This document shows positions 54,890 through 63,778 of a stretch of 64,000 nucleotides of DNA, in pieces. The notes under the pieces are model-generated. The model did not search any database. It was given only the letters and a program-made list of their open reading frames with translations, and was not told the origin of the DNA. This DNA is from Aurantiacibacter rhizosphaerae (GTDB taxonomy: Bacteria > Pseudomonadota > Alphaproteobacteria > Sphingomonadales > Sphingomonadaceae). The position numbers and the translations under genes are program-made. The stretch lies in contig NZ_WUBR01000001.1 in assembly GCF_009807005.1 (NCBI RefSeq), forward strand, positions 558,001-622,000. Direction: 5' to 3'. Every line of letters starts with the position of its first letter. Positions within the stretch are counted from its first letter, which is position 1.

Positions 54890-55423
54890 TCAATCCTCCT
54901 CCACCGCAGCCTCCAGCGCGGCGCGAACCTTTTCGATCAGGGCATCGAACTGGGCAATTTCATCTGCTGAAAGATCGCTGGTGAGATTGCGATGGAACTC
55001 TGCCCGCGTGGCCAGCACCTTGCGATACAGGGCCTTGCCCTTGGCCGTGAGTTTCAGCACCTGCATCCGGCGATCCGAGGCATCTTCCTTGCGCGCCAGC
55101 AAGCCTTGGGTTTCAAGCGCGGATACCGCGCGGCTTACCTCGGCCCGGTCGGCGCGCGCCTGCTCTGCGATCAGGCCCACCGTTGCGCCATCCGCGGTGC
55201 TGCCCAGCCGTGCGATAACGCGCCAGTGGGCATATGAAATGCCGAATTTCTCTGACAATTGCCGGATCGTCAGCCGGTCCATCACCTTTGCCAGCAGGGC
55301 CATTCTGAAGGTGGGGAAGTCCAGGTCTTCCAGGTGCCAGCCGGATAATTCCACGGCCGATATCTGCGGAGTTTTATCGTCAGCCAAATCCAGATCCCTG
55401 CGTGCGTTTGCGGTTTCGAACAT
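54890..55423 (-). CDS. MarR-family transcriptional regulator
   Basis: The 177-residue winged-helix protein has the MarR DNA-binding core (TVGLIAEQARADRAEVSRAVSALETQGLLARKEDASDRRMQVLKLTAKG, with the DxRxxxxxLT wing). It lies between the dioxygenase gene and the divergent GMC operon, so it probably controls both in response to an aromatic ligand. About 30 residues precede the usual MarR start. Confidence 0.92.
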   Translation of the reverse strand: MFETANARRDLDLADDKTPQISAVELSGWHLEDLDFPTFRMALLAKVMDRLTIRQLSEKFGISYAHWRVIARLGSTADGATVGLIAEQARADRAEVSRAVSALETQGLLARKEDASDRRMQVLKLTAKGKALYRKVLATRAEFHRNLTSDLSADEIAQFDALIEKVRAALEAAVEED

Positions 55424-55560
55424 GCGGCAGATTGCGGCGACAAGTCTATGCCGCTACACGCCGCTTTGTGCGATTCATTGATTAGTCATGCAATGTAGCC
55501 CCGGCAATGCGCGCAACGGATTTTTCGCGAATGCCATATCGGGAATAGTAAGGTCAGACC
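55424..55560. promoter_or_regulatory. Divergent promoter region marR / GMC operon
   Basis: No gene is seen. CATTG at 55476 and CAATG at 55491 form a weak dyad resembling the inner part of the palindrome at 54856. The ribosome site for the GMC gene is AAGG at 55550-55553. Promoter boxes are not clear. Confidence 0.35.
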
Positions 55561-57210
55561 ATGGACGGCGATTTGCAAGCCTTTGATTACATTGTGGTTG
55601 GCGCAGGCTCTGCCGGATGCACGCTGGCGGCGCGATTGTCCGAAGATGCGGATAACACGGTGCTGCTGGTGGAAGCCGGCAAGCGGGAAAACGATCCGCT
55701 GCTGTCCATGCCCATCGCCTTTCCCATCGTGATGGGCGTGAAGCGGTACAACTGGAATTATGCGGGCGAGGAAGAACCCTTCGCCGATAATCGCTGCATC
55801 CGCCAGCCGCGGGGGAAGGGGCTTGGCGGCTCCTCCCTCATCAACGGCATGCTTTATGCGCGGGGCAACGCGCGCGATTACGATGAATGGCGCCAGCTAG
55901 GGCTGGAGGGGTGGAGCTATGACGATGTCCTGCCCTACTTCAAGAAATCGGAGAACCACTGGGGCGATGCGGACGAATACCACGGCAAGGGCGGGCCGCT
56001 TTCCATCACCAAGCATATTCCCGATGATGAACTGTTCCCCCGCTTCATCAAATCGGCCGAGAAGCTGGGCTACAAGACGCAAGAGGATCACCACGGGCCG
56101 GATCAGGAAGGTTGGGGGTCGCCGGATATCTCCATCCACAAGGGGCGGCGCGGATCGACGTCCTCCCGCTTCCTGTTCCCGGCGATGGACCGCCCGAACC
56201 TGGCGGTGATCTCCGAAGCGCATGCCACCCGGATCGAGATCGAGGATGGCCGCGCCGTTGCCCTGCATTACCGGCAGGGCGGCCCGAACGGCAACGATCA
56301 CCGCGTGGCGGCGAACCGCGAAATCGTGCTGAGTGGCGGCACCTATAATTCGCCGCAATTGCTGATGCTTTCCGGCATCGGTCCGGCGGATCACCTGCGC
56401 GAACATGGCATTGATGTGGTGCATGATCTGCCCGGCGTGGGTCGCAATCTGCAGGATCACCCATCCGTGGCGATGATCTGGAAAGCGGATCGCAAGGTCA
56501 CGCTGAACCCTGAACTGCGGTATGACAGGATTGCGCTTTCCGGCCTGCAATGGCTGCTGACGGGCAAGGGGCGGCTGGCCAATATGCCGGTGACGGCCAA
56601 TGGCTTCATCAAGACGCGCCCTGATCTGGAACGGCCCGATGCGCAATGCCTGCTCCAGCCCACCACCATTTTCGCGCGGCCATGGTTTCCGGGGATTCGC
56701 AAATCCGCGGATGACGTGATCTCGATGGCCTGCGTGCTGCTGCGCGCGGAAAGCCGGGGCTGGGTAAAGCTGCGCTCTGCCGATCCGTTCGATGCCCCGC
56801 GCATCCTCAACAATGTTTTGAAGGAGGAGGCGGACAAGGCCTTCTTCCGCCGCCTGATCCCGCAAATCCGGCAGATCATGGCAACCTCTCCCGTGGCAGA
56901 TGTGATCAAGGGTGAAGTCGCCCCCGGCCCCGAAGTGCAGAGCGATGACGAAATCGATGCTTGGCTGCGCCAGGCCACCAACACCGCGCTGCATCCCACC
57001 AGCACTTGTGCGATGGGTACCGGCCCCGATGCCGTGTGCGATGATCAGTTGCGCGTGCGCGGGATCGCCGGGCTGCGCGTGGCCGATGCCTCCGTCATGC
57101 CGCGCATCGTGGGCGGCAACACCAATGCCGCCGCCATCATGATTGGCGAAAAGGCGGCTGACCTGATCAGGCATGGTGGCCATGCAGCCCGTCAGCAGGC
57201 GGCGGCATGA
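55561..57210 (+). CDS. GMC-family FAD-dependent oxidoreductase (first copy)
   Basis: The 549-residue flavoenzyme has the FAD motif [20 protein letters not shown] at the start, GMC signature 1 (PRGKGLGGSSLINGMLYARG), and the C-terminal catalytic His/Asn region (ALHPTSTCAMG, then GGNTNAAAIM). It probably oxidises an alcohol to an aldehyde (choline-dehydrogenase/aryl-alcohol type). It is first in an operon with a second GMC enzyme and an aldehyde dehydrogenase, overlapping the second copy by ATGA. Confidence 0.93.
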   Translation: MDGDLQAFDYIVVGAGSAGCTLAARLSEDADNTVLLVEAGKRENDPLLSMPIAFPIVMGVKRYNWNYAGEEEPFADNRCIRQPRGKGLGGSSLINGMLYARGNARDYDEWRQLGLEGWSYDDVLPYFKKSENHWGDADEYHGKGGPLSITKHIPDDELFPRFIKSAEKLGYKTQEDHHGPDQEGWGSPDISIHKGRRGSTSSRFLFPAMDRPNLAVISEAHATRIEIEDGRAVALHYRQGGPNGNDHRVAANREIVLSGGTYNSPQLLMLSGIGPADHLREHGIDVVHDLPGVGRNLQDHPSVAMIWKADRKVTLNPELRYDRIALSGLQWLLTGKGRLANMPVTANGFIKTRPDLERPDAQCLLQPTTIFARPWFPGIRKSADDVISMACVLLRAESRGWVKLRSADPFDAPRILNNVLKEEADKAFFRRLIPQIRQIMATSPVADVIKGEVAPGPEVQSDDEIDAWLRQATNTALHPTSTCAMGTGPDAVCDDQLRVRGIAGLRVADASVMPRIVGGNTNAAAIMIGEKAADLIRHGGHAARQQAAA

Positions 57211-58859
57211 CATACGATTACATCATCGTGGGCGCAGGCTCTGCCGGGTGCGTGCTGGCCAATAGGCTCAGCGCCGATCCGGGCAATTCGGTGCTGCTGC
57301 TGGAAGCGGGCGGAGAGCATCGGCATTTCCTGCTGGACATGCCACTGGGCATGATGCGGGCGATGTTCAAATCGCAGTTCGTGTGGCGATACAAATCGCA
57401 GCCCGAACCGCATCTGGGCAGGCGCGAGATCATGCTGCCGCGTGGGCGCGTGCTGGGGGGATCATCCTCCATCAACGGCATGTTCTACATGCGCGGCCAT
57501 TCCAGCGATTTTGACGAGTGGCGCCAGCAGGGCTGCACCGGCTGGAGCTATTCCGAGGTGCTGCCCTACTTCAAGCGCATGGAAAACCACTGGAGCGACG
57601 ACACCCGCTGGCACGGCCATGATGGCCCGCTGGAAGTGGTGCCGGTGCAGACGGAAGGCCGCCTGCACGAACCGCTGATGGAAACTGCCGAGGCCGCAGG
57701 GTTCAGCACCAGCGACAATCTGAACGGCGAGGTGGAGGAAGGCTTTGCCCGCGGCGAGCTGACCGTGGACAGCAAGGGCCGCCGCGCCAGCACGGCGCGC
57801 GCCTATCTCGATCCGGTGCGCGATCGCGGCAACCTCACCGTGATGACCGGCGCGCTCACCCGAAGGGTGCTGCTGGATGGCAAGCGCGCAACCGGCATCG
57901 AGTTTGACCATGAGGGCGAGCGCAGGACGGCCAATGCGCGAACCGAGGTGATCCTGTGCGGCGGCAGCTACAATTCGCCGCAACTCCTGATGCTGTCGGG
58001 CATCGGCCCCGCCGCGCATCTGCAGGACAAGGGTATCGCCGTGCAGCACGATCTACCGGGCGTGGGCCGCAACCTGTCCGAACACCCGCGCGTGCCGGTG
58101 CATTTCGGCCTGCAGAAGCCCGTCAGCTTCCTCAACGAACTGCGCGCGGACAAGGTGGCGCTGTCGGTGCTGAAATGGCGACTGCTGGGCACGGGCAGCT
58201 TCGCCAGCCAGTTGAACAGCTGCAACATCGTGATCCGCACCCGGCCAGAACTGGAGCGGCCCGATATCCAATTGTGGAGCAACCCCATCCGCATGGATGC
58301 GCAGGTGTGGTTCCCCTTCTTTCGCAAGCGGCAGGACGATCGCATCACCGCCGACGTGATCCTGCTGCATCAGCAGAGCCGCGGCTGGCTGGAACTTGCA
58401 TCCGCCGATCCGCAGGATTTTCCCGCCATCACGCTTAACATCTTCTCTGACGCTGCAGACCTGCGCACCGCGCGTGACGGCATTCGCCTGGCGCGCGAAA
58501 TCTATCGCACAGAGCCGCAGGCCAGCCTGACAGGTGAGGAAATCCTGCCCGGCGAGGATTTGCAGAGCGATGAAGAACTGGACGAATACATCCGCGCCCG
58601 CGCCGAGGTGACGCAGCATCCCGTCGGCACCTGTTCGATGGGCACAGGCTCGATGAGCGTTGTCGATCCGCAGCTGCGGGTTCACGGCATCGCTGGCCTT
58701 CGCGTTGTCGATGCCTCCATCATGCCGACCGTTCCCGGCGGCAACACCAATGCGCCCACCATCATGGTGGCCGAAAAGGCCGCGGACATGATCCTCGGCA
58801 AAGATCCGCTTCCCGCGCAAGATGTGCGCCAAACCAGCCAATCCCTGTCAGGAGCCTGA
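57207..58859 (+). CDS. GMC-family FAD-dependent oxidoreductase (second copy)
   Basis: The 550-residue homologue of the preceding enzyme has the same plan: [51 protein letters not shown] and [10 protein letters not shown]. The two differ enough in the middle (substrate domain) to suggest different substrates or stereoisomers. The stop is 3 bases before the aldehyde dehydrogenase start. Confidence 0.93.
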   Translation: MTYDYIIVGAGSAGCVLANRLSADPGNSVLLLEAGGEHRHFLLDMPLGMMRAMFKSQFVWRYKSQPEPHLGRREIMLPRGRVLGGSSSINGMFYMRGHSSDFDEWRQQGCTGWSYSEVLPYFKRMENHWSDDTRWHGHDGPLEVVPVQTEGRLHEPLMETAEAAGFSTSDNLNGEVEEGFARGELTVDSKGRRASTARAYLDPVRDRGNLTVMTGALTRRVLLDGKRATGIEFDHEGERRTANARTEVILCGGSYNSPQLLMLSGIGPAAHLQDKGIAVQHDLPGVGRNLSEHPRVPVHFGLQKPVSFLNELRADKVALSVLKWRLLGTGSFASQLNSCNIVIRTRPELERPDIQLWSNPIRMDAQVWFPFFRKRQDDRITADVILLHQQSRGWLELASADPQDFPAITLNIFSDAADLRTARDGIRLAREIYRTEPQASLTGEEILPGEDLQSDEELDEYIRARAEVTQHPVGTCSMGTGSMSVVDPQLRVHGIAGLRVVDASIMPTVPGGNTNAPTIMVAEKAADMILGKDPLPAQDVRQTSQSLSGA

Positions 58860-58862
58860 CCC

Positions 58863-60377
58863 ATGAATATGCCCGTCGACATTTCCATCCTCGATGATCT
58901 TCGCAAAGACTTGTCCGCCAGATCGAGAGAGCTTTTCATCGGCGGCAAGTTCCAGCCAGCCGCATCGGGCGAAACCTTCGCCGTGATCGATCCCGCCACG
59001 GGGGAGGAGTTTGCCTCTGTCGCATCGGGCGATGCGCAAGACATCGATCTGGCGGTGAAATCCGCGCGGAAATGCTTCGATAGCGGCGCATGGTCCGGCC
59101 AGACCCCGGCGCAGCGCGCCCGTGCGCTCACCCGCCTTGCCGATCTGGTGGAAGCCAACGGCAGCCGCATCGCGCTGACCGAAACGCTGGACAATGGCAT
59201 GCCGATGATGATGGCATTCTTCGGCGGCGTGTCCGCCGCATCGGAGCAGCTGCGATACAATGCCGGCTGGGCGACGAAGCTGAACGGGGAAACCTTCACC
59301 CCCTCCAACCCCGGCGAATGGCATGCCTTCACCACCCGCGAACCCGTGGGCGTGGTGGGCGCGATCGTGCCGTGGAACTTCCCCTTCGTGATGGCCGTCG
59401 CCAAGATTGCCCCGGCGTTGGCCGCGGGCTGCACCGTGGTGCTGAAACCTGCCGAGCAGACACCGCTATCGGCGGTGATCCTGGCAGAGCTGATTGCCGA
59501 GGCAGGCTTCCCCGAAGGCGCCGTCAACATCGTTACCGGCTATGGCAAAACGGCGGGCGCGGCACTGGTGGAACACCCGCTGGTGGACAAGATCTCCTTC
59601 ACCGGCTCCACCGCCACGGGCAAGGGCATCGTCCACGCCTGCACGGATAACCTCAAGCGAGTGACGCTGGAACTTGGTGGCAAGAGCCCGGTGGTGATCT
59701 TCGGCGATGCCGATCTGTCGAAAGCCATTCCCGGCACCGCGATGGGCATTTTCGGCAATGCGGGCCAGGTATGCGCCGCCGGATCGCGCCTGTTCGTGCA
59801 CGAAAGCGTGCGGGACGAGGTGATGGAAGGCCTTGCCGGTTTCGCCAAATCGCTGAAGCTGGGATCGGGCCTGTCGCCTGAAACGCAGATGGGGCCGCTG
59901 GTCAGCCAGGTGCAGTTCGACAGGGTCAGCAGCTATATCGACAGCGCCACCAGCGAAGGCGCCACCACGGTTACCGGCGGCGGGGCAGCATCGGTGGATG
60001 GGAGCGAGGGCGGCTACTTCATGCAGCCGACAGTGCTTGCCGATACGGCACCCGGCATGAAGGCGGTGGAAGAGGAAATCTTCGGCCCCGTGCTGTGTAC
60101 GCAGACCTTTGGTGATGACGATCTCGAGCAGGTGGCAGCTGCCGCCAATAATACCAGTTTCGGCTTGTCCTCCGCCATTTGGACGCGGGACATGTCCAGC
60201 GGACTGAAACTGGCGAAGCGCATTCGTGCAGGCATGGTGCGTATCAACGGCGGGGCTGGCGGCCCCGATCCGGCGATGCCGCTGGGCGGGTTCAAGCAAT
60301 CGGGCTGGGGCCGCGAGAATGGCCGCAACGGGATCGAGGCTTATACAGAGATCAAGTCCGTCACGATCAACCTGTAA
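58863..60377 (+). CDS. Aldehyde dehydrogenase
   Basis: The 504-residue NAD(P)-dependent ALDH has the catalytic Glu in LELGGKSPVVIF, catalytic Cys in NAGQVCAAGSRLFV, and the C-terminal KQSGWGRENG motif. It would oxidise the aldehyde made by the GMC enzymes or released by the dioxygenase. The length is normal and all key residues are present. It is last in the operon, followed by a hairpin terminator. Confidence 0.94.
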   Translation: MNMPVDISILDDLRKDLSARSRELFIGGKFQPAASGETFAVIDPATGEEFASVASGDAQDIDLAVKSARKCFDSGAWSGQTPAQRARALTRLADLVEANGSRIALTETLDNGMPMMMAFFGGVSAASEQLRYNAGWATKLNGETFTPSNPGEWHAFTTREPVGVVGAIVPWNFPFVMAVAKIAPALAAGCTVVLKPAEQTPLSAVILAELIAEAGFPEGAVNIVTGYGKTAGAALVEHPLVDKISFTGSTATGKGIVHACTDNLKRVTLELGGKSPVVIFGDADLSKAIPGTAMGIFGNAGQVCAAGSRLFVHESVRDEVMEGLAGFAKSLKLGSGLSPETQMGPLVSQVQFDRVSSYIDSATSEGATTVTGGGAASVDGSEGGYFMQPTVLADTAPGMKAVEEEIFGPVLCTQTFGDDDLEQVAAAANNTSFGLSSAIWTRDMSSGLKLAKRIRAGMVRINGGAGGPDPAMPLGGFKQSGWGRENGRNGIEAYTEIKSVTINL

Positions 60378-60397
60378 GCTTGCGCGGCCTCAAACGC

Positions 60398-60429
60398 ATT
60401 CCACCCCGGCGGTGAGGCCGGGGTGGAAT
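60398..60429 (+). terminator. Hairpin terminator after the aldehyde dehydrogenase
   Basis: Perfect 13-bp arms ATTCCACCCCGGC and GCCGGGGTGGAAT surround GGTGAG, followed by TTTGTCGTT. The stem is strong but the T-run is short. It lies between convergent genes and could end both. Confidence 0.7.
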
Positions 60430-60478
60430 TTGTCGTTCGGCATCGATGCGAAGTCGCGGCGCCTGGCCGCGTCTTCAA

Positions 60479-61045
60479 TCAGACGGCTGAGCGTGAAGCG
60501 TCGTCGATGATGAAGCGCCATCCGCCGTCGGCCTGCTTCTGAATAACCTCGATGCCGCCACCCGTCATTTCCTGCAGTACGCCATCCGGATTTTGGAAAT
60601 TCAGGCGCCAGTGATTGGTCGTCAGCGCAATATCCTTGTAAACCAGGTGCTTGCGATTGCCCAAAACGATGGTCGGCTTGATCGCCAGCAACCCTTCGAA
60701 ATCGCTGCGAACATCGCTGCGACCGGCCAGCATCTTTTCGTCCGGGTTCAGATAGGTGACGTCTTCGACATACAGGTCCGTCAGGCCATCCAGATCGCCC
60801 GCGTTGAAGCGTTCCTGCCAGGCATCGTAAAAAGCATCGATGTCGGTCACCGGAGCCGCTGCGCTAGCCGTTGTCGCATGCGCCACTGCGGAGCCTGCGC
60901 CGATTTTCACGGCCAGTGCGCCGGCTGTTGCCACGCGCAGGAATTCACCGCGCGAAAGGCTGGGCCAGCTCACGTCAGAGGCCAAAGTCTCACGCGATCC
61001 GCCGTCTTTCAGGCTTTCCCATGCTTTGTTGATTGATCCGATCAC
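60479..61045 (-). CDS. Exported NTF2-fold (SnoaL/DUF4440-like) protein
   Basis: The 188-residue protein ends in an NTF2-like domain (DAFYDAWQERFNAGDLDGLTDLY, then LTTNHWRLNFQNPDG). The N-terminus has a Tat-like box SRGEFLRVATAGALAV, but with Gly instead of the second Arg, followed by a hydrophobic stretch and AVAHA. The start is the GTG at 61045 (AGGAGAAGATATC upstream). NTF2-fold enzymes include lignin-dimer lyases such as LdpA, but also hydrolases and isomerases, so no reaction is assigned. Confidence 0.75.
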   Translation of the reverse strand: MIGSINKAWESLKDGGSRETLASDVSWPSLSRGEFLRVATAGALAVKIGAGSAVAHATTASAAAPVTDIDAFYDAWQERFNAGDLDGLTDLYVEDVTYLNPDEKMLAGRSDVRSDFEGLLAIKPTIVLGNRKHLVYKDIALTTNHWRLNFQNPDGVLQEMTGGGIEVIQKQADGGWRFIIDDASRSAV

Positions 61046-61222
61046 GATATCTTCTCCTAAAATCGCTTGCGCGGGGCCGTTAGGGGCCAGGCACCCACGT
61101 GCTTTACCGAGGCCACAGTTTCGGCGCGGCAATGCAGCGGGGCAATCGCATTTCAGGCCAGTAATCGGTGTCTTGCGGCCTTTGGACCGGGCGGGGCGCG
61201 GGCAATGCCTCGCTCCAGATGC
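61046..61222. promoter_or_regulatory. Gap upstream of the NTF2-fold gene
   Basis: This 177-base stretch lies between the LysR stop and the NTF2-fold gene start, both on the minus strand. It should hold that gene's promoter. No clear boxes or gene were found. Confidence 0.3.
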
Positions 61223-62167
61223 CTAGATGGCGGAGGCCAGGCCCAGCACGCCGCCCTGATCCGCACCACCTTCAACCTGCATCTCGTCTCGGACGAAATC
61301 AACGAAGGCCCGCACTTTCGACAGGGCGAAATTTCCGCGTGGAAAAATGATGTGCAGGGGCAGACTTCTGGTAACGATATCGGTCAACAGCGGCTCCAGC
61401 CGGTTGGCGGCGATATCGTCCTGCACCAGGAAACGCGGCAGATAGCTGATGCCGAGCCCTTCCAGCGTGGCCTCTCTTGCCATGCGAACCGAATTGCTCG
61501 TCAAAGGCCCGCGATTGACGGCGACGGACACATCTTCGGACAACCGCCATTCGCCCACCTTGGAAAGGTGCGTTTCAACGATGCAGGTGTGATCCTTCAG
61601 ATCGTTGGGAGCGGTGGGCCGATCGGTCTTGTCGAGATAGCCGGGCGCCGCCACCAGAACCATTGAATAATCGCGCAACCGCACGGATTCCAGGCTGGCA
61701 TCGAAGGTGTCGCCGATCCAGAAGGCCACGTCGAACCGGCCTTTCAGCATATCCACCTTGCTGTCCGACAGGTTGAGGAACAACCTCATGTCGGGATAGG
61801 TCTTCAGGAAGCGCGGGACGATGGAAGTGAGATCGAACAGCGATGCGACAACCGGCGCATTGACCTTCAGTTCTCCACGCGGCTTTGACAGCATGCCGGT
61901 GATGATCTGGTTGGCCTCGTTCACCTCGTCCACGATCCTGGCGCAGCGCGCATACATCTCGCGCCCGGCAGGGGTGAGGGAAACGGACCGCGTCGTGCGA
62001 TCCAGCAGGCGAACGCCAGCGCTCTGTTCCAGCTTGGCGATCTGCCGACTGACGGCAGCCTTTGAGTATCCTAGAAGCTTGGCAGCGTTCGAAAAGCCAC
62101 CTGTGCTTACGACTGCGGCGAACGAAATCATCGCCATTACATTGCCCAGGTCAGGTCTGTCTTCCAT
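61223..62167 (-). CDS. LysR-family transcriptional regulator
   Basis: The 314-residue protein has the N-terminal winged HTH (FAAVVSTGGFSNAAKLLGYSKAAVSRQIAKLEQSAGVRLLDRTTRSVSLTPAG) and a periplasmic-binding-like effector domain. The ATG at 62167 is preceded by AAGGAGGGAAG. It is divergent from the aminotransferase gene and probably controls it. Confidence 0.93.
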   Translation of the reverse strand: MEDRPDLGNVMAMISFAAVVSTGGFSNAAKLLGYSKAAVSRQIAKLEQSAGVRLLDRTTRSVSLTPAGREMYARCARIVDEVNEANQIITGMLSKPRGELKVNAPVVASLFDLTSIVPRFLKTYPDMRLFLNLSDSKVDMLKGRFDVAFWIGDTFDASLESVRLRDYSMVLVAAPGYLDKTDRPTAPNDLKDHTCIVETHLSKVGEWRLSEDVSVAVNRGPLTSNSVRMAREATLEGLGISYLPRFLVQDDIAANRLEPLLTDIVTRSLPLHIIFPRGNFALSKVRAFVDFVRDEMQVEGGADQGGVLGLASAI

Positions 62168-62364
62168 GCATTCTTCCCTCCTTGAACAGTTGGCCAGAGT
62201 CAATCAGCATGAGCCCGACTACCAACATCCATTGTTGCGTCTGTGCAAAAATATGTTCAATATAAGATCAACTGTTGCATGCGCGGTAACTCTGCGCGAG
62301 TATGCAATCACGAGAAAATTAACAGTTCGCGATTCGGTTCGCGATGGATGACGGAGAATTATTT
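62168..62364. promoter_or_regulatory. Divergent LysR / aminotransferase promoter region
   Basis: The AT-rich gap has an interrupted dyad TTGCAT (62275) ... ATGCAA (62302) and a direct repeat GTTCGCGAT at 62325 and 62337. Both are candidates for LysR sites, which usually have T-N11-A cores. The LysR ribosome site lies at its left end. Confidence 0.45.
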
Positions 62365-63729
62365 ATGGCAGCCCAACGGTCCGAAGCAGCCCTGCGCGAC
62401 GAGCGAAGCCAGTTTCACCCTTTCACCTCGATCAATGACATGAAGGCCGATGGTCCGATGATGATTGAATCGGGCTCCGGTGTTCGCATTCGCGACATTC
62501 ATGGCAAGGAATATCTGGACGGCATGGCCGGGCTGTGGTGCTGTAACCTGGGTTATGGTCGCAAGGAAATCACCGATGCGATCACGCAGCAGAGCGAGAA
62601 GCTGTCGTTCTTCCACACGTTCAACAACATGGGTATCGACGTAGTCGGCGAATGTGCGGAGGAGCTGCTGAAGCGCGCACCGGTGCCGATGTCGAAGATT
62701 TTCTTCGGCACTTCCGGCAGCGATGCCAACGAAACCCAGCTTAAGATCATCTGGGTTTACAACAACCTGCGTGGCAAGCCGGAAAAGAAGAAGATCATCT
62801 CCCGCTGGAACGCCTATCACGGTTCCAGCGTGGCGACGGCCAGCCTGACCGGCCTGCCGGGCATGCACAAGCTGTTCGACCTGCCCAAAGGCCCAATTCT
62901 GCATGTCAGCGCGCCGTATTATTATCGCAACGCGCCCGAAGGCATGTCGGAGCGTGATTTCTCCCGTCATCTGGCGAAGGAACTGGAAGATACGATCGAG
63001 CGTGAAGGCGCCGATACGATTGCAGCCTTCTTTGCCGAGGCGGTGATGGGTGCAGGCGGCCTCATTCCCCCGCCCGAAGGTTACTTCGACGAGATCGTGC
63101 CGATCCTGAAGAAAAACGACATTCTGCTGGTCGCCGATGAAGTGGTTTCGGGTTATGGACGCCTCGGCACGTACTGGGGCGCGCAGTCCTACGGGTTCGA
63201 GCCTGATCTGATCACCTCTGCAAAGGGTGTGACCTCGGGCTATTTCCCGATGTCGGCAGTGTTCGTATCGCCAAAGGTGTGGGACGTGCTGGATGCCGGC
63301 GCCGGTGAAATCGGTGTGTTTGGCCATGGCTACACATATTCGGGCCACCCGGTGGGCGCGGCCGCCGCGCTGGCAGCGCTCAAGCTGATCGATGATCTTG
63401 AAGTCGTTAAGAACGTGGCCGACGTTGGTCCTTACATGAAGCAAGCTCTGCATGACCGGCTGGGTCAGCATGCCCATGTCGGCGATATTCGCGGCAAGGG
63501 CCTGATGCTTGGCATCGAACTGGTGAAGGATCGCGGAACGAAGGAAGCCTTCCCGATGCAGGACCGCACCGGTCGCAAGGTTTTCAAGGCTGCGGCAGAA
63601 CGTGGCCTGATCACCCGTATGCTGGGCGATACCCTGGTATTTGCTCCGCCGCTGGTGATGACCCGCGCAGATGCGGACGAGCTTGTCGACAAGTTCGCCC
63701 TGGCAGTGGAAGACGTGGTCGGCAACTGA
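62365..63729 (+). CDS. Class III (omega-type) PLP aminotransferase
   Basis: The 454-residue PLP enzyme has FGTSGSDANETQLK, RWNAYHGSS, the PLP Asp in LLVADEVVSGYGRLG, and the Schiff-base Lys in TSAKGVTSGYFPMSAV. It is closest in appearance to omega-amino acid:pyruvate or diamine transaminases. The ATG at 62365 has GGAG 9 bases upstream; an ATG at 62344 is a weaker alternative. The amine substrate is unknown. Confidence 0.92.
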   Translation: MAAQRSEAALRDERSQFHPFTSINDMKADGPMMIESGSGVRIRDIHGKEYLDGMAGLWCCNLGYGRKEITDAITQQSEKLSFFHTFNNMGIDVVGECAEELLKRAPVPMSKIFFGTSGSDANETQLKIIWVYNNLRGKPEKKKIISRWNAYHGSSVATASLTGLPGMHKLFDLPKGPILHVSAPYYYRNAPEGMSERDFSRHLAKELEDTIEREGADTIAAFFAEAVMGAGGLIPPPEGYFDEIVPILKKNDILLVADEVVSGYGRLGTYWGAQSYGFEPDLITSAKGVTSGYFPMSAVFVSPKVWDVLDAGAGEIGVFGHGYTYSGHPVGAAAALAALKLIDDLEVVKNVADVGPYMKQALHDRLGQHAHVGDIRGKGLMLGIELVKDRGTKEAFPMQDRTGRKVFKAAAERGLITRMLGDTLVFAPPLVMTRADADELVDKFALAVEDVVGN

Positions 63730-63778
63730 TCGCCAACCTTCCCAATTGTCGGCGCGTCGGGCGCAGGAGAAAGACGTT

